From Dioscorea cayenensis subsp. rotundata (lineage: Eukaryota; Streptophyta; Magnoliopsida; Dioscoreales; Dioscoreaceae): a stretch of DNA of 64,000 bases. Below, in pieces: positions 12,310-25,150 of this stretch. Under the pieces are notes generated by a model, which was given only the letters and a program-made list of their open reading frames with translations, made no database searches and was not told the DNA's origin. The position numbers were made by a program, and so were the translations under genes. Positions within the stretch are counted from its first letter, which is position 1. Each line of letters starts with the position of its first letter. The stretch covers positions 965,501 through 1,029,500 of the forward strand of contig NC_052474.1 of assembly GCF_009730915.1 (NCBI RefSeq), in the 5' to 3' direction.

Positions 12310-13110
12310 AAAACTTCACAAAATCTTGAGAGTGTCCAAGTGCTCCTTTCCTTGTCCAAGTGTAACATTCTCAGAAGTGAGGAAGCCCAGGAAGTCCTTG
12401 AAATTAACTGCAATCTCTGTAATATCTTGGGTGCTGTTTATCCTCCAGTTCATCATGAGCAACAGCCACCTTCTCATCCATGGTAAAGCTATGAAGACTA
12501 GCAATGGAAAACCTCATCTTATCAGGGTGAGAAGCCATTAGCTCTATGAATTACTGCACTCTTGTACCTTCCATTACTGAGCTCTTCCAGAAATTAAGTT
12601 TCCCCATGAACAAGCAATGAACCTGGGATATTATGAACCTTGTTCCAAGTATTTGTAGTCATGTCCCACTCTTCCAGTCCTTCAAAACTCTGGAGAAGGA
12701 CAGTGATGAAGGAGAGTCACTGTGTGGTGGCATATCAACTACTCCTTTTATTCTTTCCTGCTGCAGGATATGAATTCACAGTCATCAACTGCATACCATC
12801 CTTAATTCATCTTGTTCCTCAACTGTGTGTTTTTCAGGCCTAAACTCTCCACAATGACTTCAGTTACATCCACTGCTATTCTCATTACTTGTTCTGCATA
12901 ACTTCCCATCAGATACCTGATATTCATTAATTGAAAACACAAAGTGATCAGTATTTGGATTTATGGATATCATCAACTATTGTGGATCTTTGGGGACCAT
13001 GCAATTTTAGAGAAATCAACCATCGGTACATTAGTTTGATTTTCAGTCCATACTCCATAGCATACTGCATACACATTCCTTGTTGCTGGGAATTAAGAGG
13101 GCGTGTCAAT
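12310..13110 (-). pseudogene. Decayed 2-oxoglutarate/Fe(II)-dependent dioxygenase
   Basis: Minus-strand translation in shifting frames gives recognisable pieces of a plant 2OG oxygenase in the right order. From about 13050: VPMVDFSKIA (N-terminal IPVIDLS-like); MGSYAEQVMRIAVDVTEVIVESLGL; an MQLMTVNSYPA piece; MPPHSD (Fe-binding HxD); LQSFEGLEEWD; then SNGRYKSAVIHR (distal His) and RFSIASLHS (the RxS 2-oxoglutarate contact), then HPRYYRD near the C-terminus. Several frameshifts and stops interrupt it and no single frame covers more than about 65 codons. It resembles the broad DOXC class (SRG1/DMR6-like); the substrate cannot be inferred. No intact copy lies in the window. Confidence 0.82.
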
Positions 13111-13284
13111 TGCAAGCTTGACATTTTGAAGGAAAATTATATATATATATATATATGGAAAGACTATCATGAGAAGATTTTGGGTGAATATACTGCTATT
13201 TATAGAAACTAAATGCAGTGATGAAGTTTTTGTTGAGGTTAGAACGTACATTAAATTGTGATGGATAATATATAGTCAACATGA

Positions 13285-13925
13285 ATTTTTTATTTTTTTT
13301 TTATTAAGAGTGGATAAACCACTGATTTATTAAAAAGGAGAAACAGTACAAGGAAGATAAGATCCTCACCAGAAGTGAGGGGGTACAAGTGCAAGAAAGT
13401 AAAGAGAAAAGAAAAGAGAGAAGGTAAAGATCTAATCAGGTGGAAGGCACCGTCTTGCGTCTTAGGCCTGACTAGAAGAACAGGTGGGTCGACTATTCCT
13501 GGGAGACGTTGCGATCCAGCTCGCCCGCAGAGTTAGAGGCTCTTGCGCTGAAGAAATCAAGATAATGCTTGATTTTTTGAGAAGCTTCAGTAAGAGGTTG
13601 TTGATGTCTGTCTGCAGCTGTTGGGAACCAAGATAGAAGCATATTAGCAGTTTTAAAAATAATACTTAACTGAGGCAACGCAAGTAGTTGAAAGATACGA
13701 GAATTTCTTTCAAGCCAAATGTTCCACAAGATTGCACGGGAGATAAAGTCCCAGAGAGGTTGAGATTGAGGAGCGAGAGACGGGATCCAGGAAATCCATA
13801 AATAGGAAATGGATTGTGGAAGAGAAGATGAACCCAAGGAATGAGAGAAGAATGCCCAAAAAATGTTTCATGTTTGGTCCCCAAAATGAAGGCTAGGAAG
13901 TTTTTCCAGCATAATGAATAATGAA
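13285..13925 (-). mobile_element. 5'-truncated LINE, 3' end of reverse transcriptase ORF
   Basis: The minus-strand ORF 13493-13837 includes the motif LWNIWLERNSRIF, typical of the C-terminal region after the reverse transcriptase domain (zf-RVT end) of plant LINEs. The 3' tail has the form AATAAA..GTGGTTTATCCACT followed by poly(A), seen as a T-rich run at about 13285-13302 on the plus strand. The polymerase domain is missing, as in a 5'-truncated dead copy. Confidence 0.8.
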
Positions 13926-13932
13926 GTCCCAG

Positions 13933-13990
13933 ACGTAAAGATTTTTTAAATGGTGGATAAACAATATTTATTAAAAAAAAAACGTAAAGA
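13933..13990 (-). mobile_element. 40-bp LINE-tail insertion with 9-bp target-site duplication
   Basis: ACGTAAAGA occurs at 13933-13941 and again at 13982-13990. The 40 bp between them, read on the minus strand, match only the terminal tail of the neighbouring LINE (AATAAATATTGTTTATCCAC then an A-run). This is an extremely 5'-truncated retrotransposition event. Confidence 0.6.
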
Positions 13991-13995
13991 ATTTT

Positions 13996-14434
13996 GTAGA
14001 AGGAAACTGTGATCTACTTTTTCTTGTGCTTAAAACTTATAAGGGTAATAGATTGAAAACCCACAAATTTTCACATGTAACAAATTAACTTGTTTGGTCT
14101 TATGTGGACGTAAAATATTGATAAAATTATCAAAAGAGTGGGTATTAAATAATATATGTTTAAATTAATGAAGAAAAACCATCTTCACATTAGAAGAATG
14201 ACTACTCTGTTTAGTCCCCAATGAAAGATTGAATAATTAACTATCTCATAGTTATTGAGTCCTCTCACACTTATTAAGTCCTCATAAATAAGAAAGACAA
14301 CTTTGTTTCTCGTCTAAAATAAAAGATTGAATGATTAAGTTTCTCTCATAGTTATTGAGACAAGTGGCTTATCTATATTATAAATAAAAAAAATTCACGT
14401 GGACAAAATATACAAATTAAACAAGTTACCTTGC

Positions 14435-14470
<36 letters not shown>

Positions 14471-15247
14471 TCCGAACTTTGAGTTCATTGGAAATACCTA
14501 TATATATACAAGATAATTATACATCACATAATTAATATATTATGTTCATTTCACTGGTATTTAATATTTACAATTAGCATCTATTTATTTAGAAATTTAC
14601 GCTATTTAATGATATTTTTTGCTTCATATGTAGAAATAGATATAAACACAACTATTTTTAAAAACTAAAAAATTTAGAAATTACGTCAAACAGAGATCTG
14701 TCAAAAAAATTAATAAATTCTTGTGAAAACATAACTGAATCAATCAAAAAACTTGATTAAAAACTAGACTAAAAAAATTGAAAAATTTGCCAAATATTCA
14801 ACTTGACACCAAAATCAGTAGCTAAAAGTTTGCTTATAAACAAGAACACACACAGGCCCTTCGATCAAATGGCTGAAATTGATCCAAGCTACAACTGTTC
14901 ATCATCGCATCGAATTAAATCACCGTAGTTAAACACAAATACATCGATGTGAGTGAAAAAAAGAAAAAAAGAATGACTGCCATCTGAAATTTTTACTTAA
15001 CAAATACATCCCTGAACAACACAGTTAGTAGAAGGAATAGTTTGGAGGAAGCTACATCAAGCATGTTCACCTTTTGTTCATTCTCAAGAAAGATAACGGT
15101 TAAATAAAGTACAGCATTCAATCCAAAATCAGAAGCATATCCTAGAAAAAAAAAATTAATACAAAGGCATTACAGGGGTTCGATACCATGGAGAACAAAA
15201 ACATTAATAATCAACAACAAAAGCTACATTACATAAACATTCTGTTT
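13996..15247. other. Intergenic and 3' flank of VAP27
   Basis: AT-rich, with a (TA)n run at about 14443-14470. The 3' UTR of the minus-strand VAP27 gene lies at its right end. No other gene seen. Confidence 0.6.
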
Positions 15248-18200
15248 TTATGCCGGTGGTGGTGAAGATAATGTATATTTCAGAACCATACCCAGCAACA
15301 GACCAACAAGGCCAGCTAAGGCCGCGAAAGTCAATGAAAAGCCTGCATCACCTTTCCGGTCTCTATGTCTCTTCAATGTTTCCTAGAACAATTTTCACAC
15401 TATTGGTTAAGAGGAAAGGAATAAAAATACTGCTTGTGCAAGGCTGTTTCAAAAAATTCACTGTATGAAGAATTCCATAAACAATTAAACATCGAAGCAA
15501 ACCTTTAATGAAACAAGTAGTAAGTGATGTTCTGATAAGTAAAAGAGAAGCATCTCAAGATTTGTACCATCACAATATGTATTGGCTACCCAGGAAAATA
15601 AAAAAATGGTACACTGATGGTTCTTAACTATTGACGGAACTCATATCAATTATTTTTGTGAAGGACAATATATATCACTTATATCACAAAGATTTGTTCA
15701 ATGGTCTGATTCATATCCACACTAAATTCACATATATGATCTATCAACAAAAAACACTAGGAACTCATAAAATGAAGTTAAGAGAGAACCGCATGTTTGT
15801 CTTCTTCCAACCATTCATGATGCTGTAGCATGCCCCTTCTATCTATTTTCGATTAGAATTTACAAAATCCTCTCCACCATGTAACTCTTTAAGAGCCCTT
15901 TCCAAACCACAAAAGATACTAAAATATAATGACAACATTTGTTTTGGGATTCAGTGATGCCTGAACAACATGCCTAGAAGGCCCAAAAATTGAAGCACAA
16001 ATTAAATAAGCATTCAACAAAAATAAAAGGCAGTGTAATACAGTAATAAATACCAGTTCCCGCTGTAATTGCTGGTTTCGTTGCATAGAGGTATCCCTTT
16101 CAGCTCTCAAGCGCTGTACTTCTTGTATCTGGTTTATTAAAACCAATTCAAGAATATGTTAACCAGCACAGATCAAGGGCTGTCGAATGGTATAAAGGAA
16201 AGAAGACTCAAAAGATTCACAGAAGTTAACAAGAAATACATCAAGAGGTAAAGAACCGAACAATATGAAAGTGCAGAGAGACCTGCCGTCTTTTAAAGTT
16301 TTAATAACACAATCTTTTCATATTCCATAGAAACCACAGGGAACAGACATGACCGCAGACTTCACAATCCTTCACCCACATTCAAAATGTGACAGAAACC
16401 CCTATAAATTTAACACCTGGAAGGCAAACTGAAATGCTAACATAAGACTTGTGTTTGTTTCTATTGATGGTCAACAGTATAGTCATCCTCCATGCTAAAA
16501 TGCCTCCTAAAGATAACAGACAACACCTACCAAAAACACACTAAATATGTAGATTACTCAGCATAATGGGTGTTAGTAAGCAGCAAAGGTACTTAACAGT
16601 CAAAATTCTCAAGCCGTAGTTGAATGCTTTGATGTTCAAATTAGTAAATAAAACAGCAAAAATAATGAGGCTATGAATACTTCAAGAAAAGCTACCCGCA
16701 ATGATAACATATAATTCCGCTAATTTTCTTGACATGTGAAACAATTTGTTTTTTAATAGAAAACAATCCACCCATTGTTCTAATCAAGCACAAAAAATCT
16801 AGATAATAGTACAGCACAGTAAAATAAATGCTTTTCTCCCTCGGGTTTAACATTTGGATAATCTAAGCAAGTCATTACTGAAAAAATAATCTCTCTTCAC
16901 AGAACAATGGCACAAAAATTTGAGCCATAGAAGCAGATAAAGCGTCATCTACATGACATTAAAATGGTCATCCTAGACATTACTATCTGCAAGTCAACCT
17001 AAGCAACCTCATCTCCAATTTGTAGCAATGGGATGAAATAAAAGAAGAAACAGTAGACTTTAAATGATCAACACCAACTTGGTTAATCACTTATGTTGCC
17101 ATTGGCCACGATAAAATAATGACCAAAATGGGAAGGGTAAAGAAACAGTGACAATGAAGAAGTGAATGTAAATATTTGTCCTCTTAATTGATGAAAAGAT
17201 AAAACACTATTCAAGGAACAGCATAGTAGTTCCACAAAAGTCATAAAAAAAGAGCAAACAGAAACACAATTGTAACTTACTTCTTGTATGTTTGAGTTCT
17301 TCAGAGCCTGCATTTAAAGAGGGACATTCATTTTCTTCACAAGAATATTGAGTCAATGCTAGAAGGGAATGAAGAAGGACAACAACAGACAACACCTACC
17401 GATATGCTTTCAGAACTTTGTCTTAGGTTCCTCGAGGCTGATGTCATGGATGACTCATCCAAATTTCCAGCACTTGATTGCACAAGAGCTTTGTAAATGA
17501 CTTTAAGCTTCAGTTCTTCTATCACTTTATCACCCTCCTTATTAAACTGCAGTCAATAACAGAAGAGCGATTTGAAACATTGAAGAATAAAGGCATAACA
17601 GATGCTTCCATTAGCTCACCGTCTCAGGAGGTAGCTCATCAACATCGGCAACAGGGGCCACTTTTGTACTCTGAAGGAGAAACTTATCTTTGCATTGCAT
17701 GTCAGGTGGATATTCATTTTGTGCCTGCAGTGTAACTTCAGAAAAACCAAAGAAAAAGGAAAAAAGAAATGATGAACAAGATTAACAAATCAACTAGACA
17801 AGCAGATAAAAAATGCCGCTATAATGACAACAAGCCACACTGAAATCAAGCAGGATAAGAACCTGTTATGGTACATGAATCCCAAGGTTGGACCACACTA
17901 GTATTTGGCCGGACAAAGTACTTCCTTGGTGAAGTAGTTTTCACCTAAACCAAATGCATTAACCATTCATGAAATTTTAGTGCAAATCACATTATTGCAG
18001 GAATTAAATAAAAGAACAAGAGAGTCGACTACAAACCCTCTTATTGTAGGATTCAAGAATTACTTCAAAATTAATAAAAGAACACAGAAAATCAAGCAAC
18101 GAGTTATCAAAGTTCAAATTTTTCACAAAAGTACCAAATTCACAGTTTATCCGCATAAACAACATACGAAGAAAAAGGCATAATTTTCAAGAAAACCAAT

Positions 18201-18448
18201 GCAATGACGGAACGTCTCCAGGCTTTCGGTTACCTTGAAAGCAACATGATGTTCAGTATTGTTGACGACCTTGAGATTGCAATAAGAGGGCTTCTCAAGC
18301 TCAACTGTTCATAAAAAAAAAATCACAAATTTTCACAAACCACGAACTCCTAAAACTTCTGAAATTAAAAGAAAGGGGAAAAATCATCACTACATTCGAA
18401 GGTGAGCTCCTCGGGGTTGACCGAGATCATTTGTCCGCTGGCGCTCAT
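15248..18448 (-). CDS. VAP27: VAP27-type vesicle-associated membrane protein (MSP domain, tail-anchored)
   Basis: Minus-strand exons 18394-18448, 18234-18304, 17863-17944, 17620-17735, 17400-17546, 17281-17307, 16054-16128 and 15248-15382 join in phase to 708 nt (235 residues), close to Arabidopsis VAP27 size. The start fits: MSASGQMISVNPEELTF opens the major sperm protein domain (about residues 6-125), which carries the FELEKPSYCNLKVVNNTEHHVAFKVKTTSPRKYFVRPN core and the QAQNEYPPDMQCKDKFLLQS strand. A coiled coil follows (about 158-200, including IQEVQRLRAERD). A C-terminal membrane anchor (about 206-226, LTFAALAGLVGLLLGMVL) ends in a short PPPA tail. VAPs are tail-anchored in the ER, bind FFAT motifs, and link ER to plasma membrane and actin in plants. 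A CT-rich tract at 18678-18700 lies in the presumed 5' leader. Nothing is broken. Confidence 0.95.
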
Positions 18449-19540
18449 CGTTGCTCCAAAACCCTACATCAAACACCCGGATTGGTGAAAGTGGAGCAAT
18501 TTTTTGAAGAATTAGAGCATCCAATCAGCGAGAAAGAGAGAAGGCGAGAAAGAGATTGGGAATTGAAACCTCGAGAGGCGGAGAAATCAAGGCGGAGAGA
18601 AGGTCTCTCCGAGAAACCGGGCCTTTGTGTTCACTGGAGAACGCGACAACGACGGAGCTATCAAATCAAGCCACCCACTCTCTGTCTCTCTCTCTCTGTC
18701 TTGTTATTAATTCGGTGAAAAATATATAATTTCGCTTTTTTTTTGAAGTGTTTAATAAAAGAAATTAGGAAGCTGACTGTCCTGTTAATTTAAGTGAAAA
18801 AAAATAATATAAAATTTATTTACATTTAATTATATTTTTTTTTTTGTTAAAAAGATTTGTTGAAATATTTGGGTAGAAAAAATTAGTTGTACTTTCACTT
18901 CCACATGCAACGCATTATCTTTGTATCTTTCAATAATCTGTAAAATAAATCACGTACTAATTCCTTGGATTAATGTAAAGTTCAAAGATAAAAAATAGAC
19001 AAAACTATAAGAAAATATTTTGCCGATGAGATGCAATCTCATCAACGCTGCTGCATTGGCATATTCCTCAGAGATTCTTTTTTCTTCTGACGATCAAGCA
19101 TTGGTGTTCCTTTCATAATTTCATTGGTGTTCCTTGATTTGTTGTCCGTTGCCCCAACTTTTTTCATTTGATTTTCTCATTGTTTTGTTGTACTTTTATA
19201 TTTGTTTTAGTTTTTATTTTGTTTGATTGTTTTCCCAATTTTGGTTAATGTATTGTTTCTTAATTTGTGGCTTGGTTCTTTAGCTCATTGTTTTTGTGTT
19301 TGTTGATATTTTTGTTAGTCTAGTTTTGTTGTTTCTATTTTTTTTTACTTTTTCAATAAATTATCGTTTATCTACTTTAAAAATAAAAATAAAAATAAAA
19401 ATAATCGCAATGATTTATTGAGAGGTTTTAATAATAATGCACTAATAATTATCTATATTTTTCCTGTGAGTGTATGCAGATAAAAGGAAAAACTTCAAAA
19501 TAGTTTAATATAATAAGAATGGTTTTTATAATGAGATCAA
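18449..19540. other. VAP27 5' flank and T-rich intergenic DNA with LINE-like tail
   Basis: 18449-18710 is the likely 5' leader and promoter of the minus-strand VAP27. From about 19060 to 19413 a T-rich stretch ends in TTTTTCAATAAATTATCG, GTTTATCTAC and then an A-rich (AAAAT)n run. This resembles the 3' tail of the LINEs seen elsewhere in the window, in plus orientation. Confidence 0.45.
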
Positions 19541-20540
19541 NNNNNNNNNNNNNNNNNNNNNNNNNNNNNNNNNNNNNNNNNNNNNNNNNNNNNNNNNNNN
19601 NNNNNNNNNNNNNNNNNNNNNNNNNNNNNNNNNNNNNNNNNNNNNNNNNNNNNNNNNNNNNNNNNNNNNNNNNNNNNNNNNNNNNNNNNNNNNNNNNNNN
19701 NNNNNNNNNNNNNNNNNNNNNNNNNNNNNNNNNNNNNNNNNNNNNNNNNNNNNNNNNNNNNNNNNNNNNNNNNNNNNNNNNNNNNNNNNNNNNNNNNNNN
19801 NNNNNNNNNNNNNNNNNNNNNNNNNNNNNNNNNNNNNNNNNNNNNNNNNNNNNNNNNNNNNNNNNNNNNNNNNNNNNNNNNNNNNNNNNNNNNNNNNNNN
19901 NNNNNNNNNNNNNNNNNNNNNNNNNNNNNNNNNNNNNNNNNNNNNNNNNNNNNNNNNNNNNNNNNNNNNNNNNNNNNNNNNNNNNNNNNNNNNNNNNNNN
20001 NNNNNNNNNNNNNNNNNNNNNNNNNNNNNNNNNNNNNNNNNNNNNNNNNNNNNNNNNNNNNNNNNNNNNNNNNNNNNNNNNNNNNNNNNNNNNNNNNNNN
20101 NNNNNNNNNNNNNNNNNNNNNNNNNNNNNNNNNNNNNNNNNNNNNNNNNNNNNNNNNNNNNNNNNNNNNNNNNNNNNNNNNNNNNNNNNNNNNNNNNNNN
20201 NNNNNNNNNNNNNNNNNNNNNNNNNNNNNNNNNNNNNNNNNNNNNNNNNNNNNNNNNNNNNNNNNNNNNNNNNNNNNNNNNNNNNNNNNNNNNNNNNNNN
20301 NNNNNNNNNNNNNNNNNNNNNNNNNNNNNNNNNNNNNNNNNNNNNNNNNNNNNNNNNNNNNNNNNNNNNNNNNNNNNNNNNNNNNNNNNNNNNNNNNNNN
20401 NNNNNNNNNNNNNNNNNNNNNNNNNNNNNNNNNNNNNNNNNNNNNNNNNNNNNNNNNNNNNNNNNNNNNNNNNNNNNNNNNNNNNNNNNNNNNNNNNNNN
20501 NNNNNNNNNNNNNNNNNNNNNNNNNNNNNNNNNNNNNNNN
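19541..20540. other. Assembly gap, 1000 N
   Basis: Exactly 1000 undetermined bases. The true length is unknown. It lies next to the left end of a transposon-derived region. Confidence 0.99.
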
Positions 20541-21189
20541 GTAAGTTGTCATATAATTTGAAAAATCTTATTCAGCCCTCGTAATTTTCAAAAACTTCAC
20601 AAAAAACCTCCATTTTTACTTTGAGATACTCCGTTATATTTTACATTCCTGCAACCCCGCATCGGTAAGTTGAAGTGGGTCACGATATGAAATTCTTTTT
20701 TTACCCGCTTCTGAGTGGGAAAAAAATAGCGCCCGTCATAAGCTTTCTACTGTCATGGATTTTTGATCTTTCCTCCTGCTGCTTTTTCTCGAAACAAAGT
20801 TTTGAGAAAGCTCGATATCTTGTTCTTCTTGTTCTTGTTGTTCTTCTTCTTCTTCTTCTTTTCTTCTTCTCATTTGGTGTATTCGATTTTAGCTCTTGGA
20901 GTTAAATTATGGAGAGTTTTTGTGCTATTACTGAGATCTGACGAGGGAGGGACGAGTGCTAATGTTTGTGTTCTCGTTATGCGGGTCCAAGTTGATGCGC
21001 GTATTATCTGATAGTGGCGTTCGAAGGTAGAGATACTTGTTGAGGCAGACGAAATCGCGAGGCGAGAGAAGCGACTGGGCGTCTGAGCGAAGAGGATCAG
21101 TCGTGAGCGTCAGGGGGTCGCAGGAGGTGCGTTGTAGCCGTATCCACGCCTCTGAGTCGCTGATCGTAGATCGTGCAGATGAATATGTT

Positions 21190-24100
21190 GTCGAGTAGGG
21201 CGTTGCTGTATTGTGTATATAGTTACATTTTATTATGTAACTATGGAACTTAATGTTTAACTTTATATATTCTGGATTTAACTATATTAGTCTCTGTTTA
21301 ACTTTTTTTATGTTTCCGTTTAAACTACATTAGAATCCGTTTAACATATACTACACTGAGTGGCGGCAGGTTTCCCCAAGCGTAATTAATACACACTCGG
21401 ATCCCCAAGCGTTTCTCGTTTAACTTTCTATGTTTTAGTTTAAACTACATTAGTATCATGTTTAACATATACACAATATCATCCAACAAAGACGGAACCT
21501 CAAAAGCAAAGCAGAATAATTTAATTGAATTTGAGATACATGTACATTTACATTGACAAAATTTATCGTGTTCTTCGGAAAAATGAATTAATTTAAAAGC
21601 TGGTTTTACATTTGAAACTATTACACCTATCTGATGACTATGACCCAGCTTGCGTACACTCCCCTACAGTTCGTTTTTACGCGATAAAGCGGAGTTTAAA
21701 ACAATTACATTGATATTTTACACAATGAACTATATACTTAAAACAGATGAGAGTGTATGTTAAACAATGAATCCGGATTATTAAAGAAAGAATCGTGTAT
21801 ACAAAATATAGAAAGAATGACTAAGAACCAGCTTGCGAAGACTCCTCACGTGTGATCTGCGGATGCCCTCCCCTCCCTAAGTGTCACGGAAACATACCTT
21901 AGTCGCGGAGATAAGGGACGTCGGTCTGCGGTACCAGTAGCTTCTCCCGGGCGAATGGCATCGCTCGATAAACCGCATGACGATAGGCCCAGCTGCGATC
22001 GACACTTCCTTTTTACGTCGTCGGGGCTTCGATGTCAGTGAACAAGCGGTGCACTTTCGTGATCGCCGACTCGCCTCGACTCCATGTCGATCTGAGGTCG
22101 AATAGGTTCAGTCGAGATATACAAGTTCATATTGGAATGCTAGATTATTTACCGAACACTATTACACAAACACAAATTATTAAAGCACTTACCATTTCTA
22201 GCTGCGTTTTTATCGTATTCTTCGCTTTGGCATGAAGAATAATGCTTGTATTCTTGTTTTTCATTATCGAGGGACGACGACATGGAAGTGGCCACTCATA
22301 ATTATCGGGAGGATGACGATGTCCACTTCGATGCAAGTTGTCGCGGCATCTCGATCATAGCCATCGCTGGATTCGTGTGCGTCAAATGCCTACGCTTTGA
22401 CATGAACAAGGCCAGTGGTCGTGTGATGGAGGCGCGCCTCTTATAACGATATGGCACTCGCTCATCGTCTTTTGCAGAGATACATACTGAATGCGTCCAT
22501 CACGTCGATGCATGCGACATCTCCTTCCCTCGAGCGGTGTCGAATAGATTGGCCCGTGATGGTGTCGGCCAGTCAGTTTCTTCCACGCGACAGTCTTTGT
22601 GGTTGAGCGGAACAAAGACATGTAAACAATGTTGTAAGTATAAAATTAAAGCGTTAAAAGTATAAACTTTAAATTCTATATTGAATGTTTAAACGATAAC
22701 GGTAATATTTAAAGGGTATCACTTATAAGTTAAATGTTATCTCGTAAATTTTTAAACGTTAACGCTCCTACTTAAATGGTAACTAAAACAGTTTAAACAA
22801 TATCATAAAAACTTCAAACTTACTTGTCCGTAGAGCAGTTGAGGAAGATCCTTATCAACTCCTGCTCGTACTTATGTGAGCGCGATTGGCGACGATGTTT
22901 TTCTTCGAATGAAGACTTTCCGAGTTCTTCTACTTTTTATTGGCTTCCTTTAATGGGGAGCACGACAGCGACATCAACAGGAGACACTTCCTTACATGCT
23001 TCTTGTTCTTGTGGGATTGTGTGCGCCCGATGCGGCACGGGTCGACCGTTAGTTCCACCGTGAATTCCACAGCGGCGACATCGATCACGAGACACTACGT
23101 TGTGCGGTTGTTCTTCTTCATGGATTGTGTCCATCTTTGATCGCCTATGTCGGCTGCGGTTCCACCGTATGCATGATGTCGCTCGACAACGAGTCGACGA
23201 TCTTTTTCCACCATGACAAGACTCGACGCCATCTTCAATCTCCTCCACCGTGATGGGCATGTCATCAGCGTTAACAACATCAGCCCGCCGATGGTGCTTT
23301 AGCCGTCGATGGTCTTTCGCTATTATTTCATCGTCGGCCAAGCGGGTGGAGCGGAGGCATTATTGTTTTCCTCTTTTTGCAAGCTTCTTCGAATGAGGCC
23401 GTCTTGAAGGGTCACCCCGATGATGTTCTCCGATCGTCGAACTCCGACAGCGTATCCGTCCCGGGTGCTTCATTTGTTTGAAGGGAAGCGCGGTCGATTG
23501 TAGTATGGCCGGCCTTCGATACCTCCACCCGGCGACAATGCGAGGAACTTCGATCGTCAAAAATCGCAAGACTGCATGAGAGTTCGCGAGTGGCATCCTC
23601 GCCCTAGTCTCGGGCGGGAGGCGCCACGTTCGGGGGCGGCGCGTGCGAGGGAAGCCACGGTCGGGCGGGGGTGGGGGAGGGCTTCTCGGCCTCGGCGAAT
23701 GCGTTTTTGGCACAGGCGGGAGAGCGTCCGGTAGCGCAAGGAAAGAGGTTGCCCTTTCATCTTGCCTTTGAGCAAGCGGTTCGGGAGCAATAGCATCCAG
23801 AGCCGACGGTTGGCCGAACAAATACTTTCTTCGTCGACGTTCGCGGAACCATCTCGAGAAACTAGCATGTGTAAAGCGAAACAATCTTAGCGAAATTATT
23901 TAGTTTAAACAATTAAAAACTATATTTACACATGTAACTCAGTATATTTAAACGTTATAACCTATTGTGTTAAACAAGTAAACAAACAAATTAAACATTA
24001 AACTAAAAAGTTTAAGCGGTAGTTGAACAAAGTTAAGCGGTAAGTTATAATGTTAAACGATAGATGAATAAAAGTTAAAGCGGTAAATGATATGGTTAAA

Positions 24101-25150
24101 CGTTAACGTCTACGCTTAAACAAAATATTTTTTGAATTATTACCTCTTTTCCTTCGAGAGATGACAAACTCGTCTCTATCGTCAGCTTGCTTCCGTAGTA
24201 TTTTTCACCGTAGCACAAAGATCCTTGGGATCTTGCGAGAACGGACTTTCTTTTCCGGTTCGGTCGACTCATAAAAACCCGAGATGTTAAGCGCCTACGT
24301 GCGACCCTTAACATACCCGGTGTTGGTCTTCTTCCCCGCAGCATCTAGATTGCGACTCGGGTAGCGGCTGTGGTATGTCCTCCATAAGCCACTTGGCGTC
24401 AGCTGCGCCCATGCGTGAGCGCCCCATTCCGGGTAGATCATCGACATAATCAATGATCCGATTAGGAACCGAGCGGGAGGTATTTGGGAAGAGGATTGTA
24501 CCTGGGGAGAGTACACCATCGATGAGTTTGGCAAAATTCTCCTCTTCTCCCTCCGTCCAACGAGTTCGTTTGAAGAGTGCTCCCGATGGAGTCTCCGTGT
24601 CTCTCGTGACGTCTTCGATAAATACCTCTTCGAAAAGTCGACCGTGTTTTCTTCTTGCAAACACGACCGCCTCCCCATCGCAACGCGAGCCAAGAACGAT
24701 TGCCACATCTTCGAGCCCGAAAGTCGACATGCTTTCCCGATCCCGAATTTATTGGTGCGGTTATCGTGATCTCTGCAGCAGAGAGTCAAGAAGGGCCCGC
24801 TCTTGGTATACAGCCTTCAACTCGATGAAATGTCGTGAGCGGTGTCCCTCGGATGATCTCCCAGATGTCGAGGGATCATGTGAACTTTCAATTCGACGCG
24901 GTCTCCACTCACGGGTGTCAAGTAGCATCGCCCATTAACTAGATCGACCGCCATAATCACAAGCTCGCGACAATAACGAAAGACATTGTTAGCGGAAATG
25001 TAATTTGTTAAAGCGGTTAACACTCGCTCTTAAACACCGATATCATTTTTTTAAGCGATGACGTACACTATTAAACGAGATACAAATAATTAAAGCGGAG
25101 ACGAACTAACTTAAAGCAGTAAAGCCTCATTGTTTAAACGGAGATCTCAT
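21190..25150. repeat. Dispersed TTAAAC/GTTTAA-rich spacer arrays inside the MULE
   Basis: Noncoding spacers at about 21190-21480, 21680-21790, 22620-22830, 23890-24130 and 24995-25150 are dominated by irregularly spaced TTAAAC(G) words, often with GCGGTA or AAGCG. The first block shows the reverse orientation (GTTTAAC). A 50-bp piece at 21305-21355 is repeated at 21422-21475 within that block. Confidence 0.6.
21920..22600 (-). pseudogene. Ulp1 (C48) SUMO-protease-like domain remnant
   Basis: The C-terminal peptidase part of the transposon gene, read on the minus strand in broken frames. The catalytic His block GHFHVVV and the Asp (LDN) are separated by one extra C. The segment aligned with the DCG motif reads AAGPIVMRFIE, so the nucleophilic Cys is not seen. 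Such domains are captured by some plant MULE lineages; their function in transposition is not established. Confidence 0.6.

Noticed and set aside
12931-13212. 93-codon plus-strand ORF
   Set aside because: It is antisense to the dioxygenase pseudogene, whose minus-strand motifs are far more convincing.
19449-20552. Long open frames spanning the N runs (also at 45229-46296 and 61635-62844)
   Set aside because: They are open only because undetermined bases contain no stop codons; the flanking real residues show no coding signal except the RING copy 5 end.
23360-23884. 174-codon Arg/Pro-rich minus-strand ORF as a separate host gene
   Set aside because: It lies inside the MULE between other remnants; the Pro/Arg richness comes from locally GC-rich DNA and a second frame is equally open.
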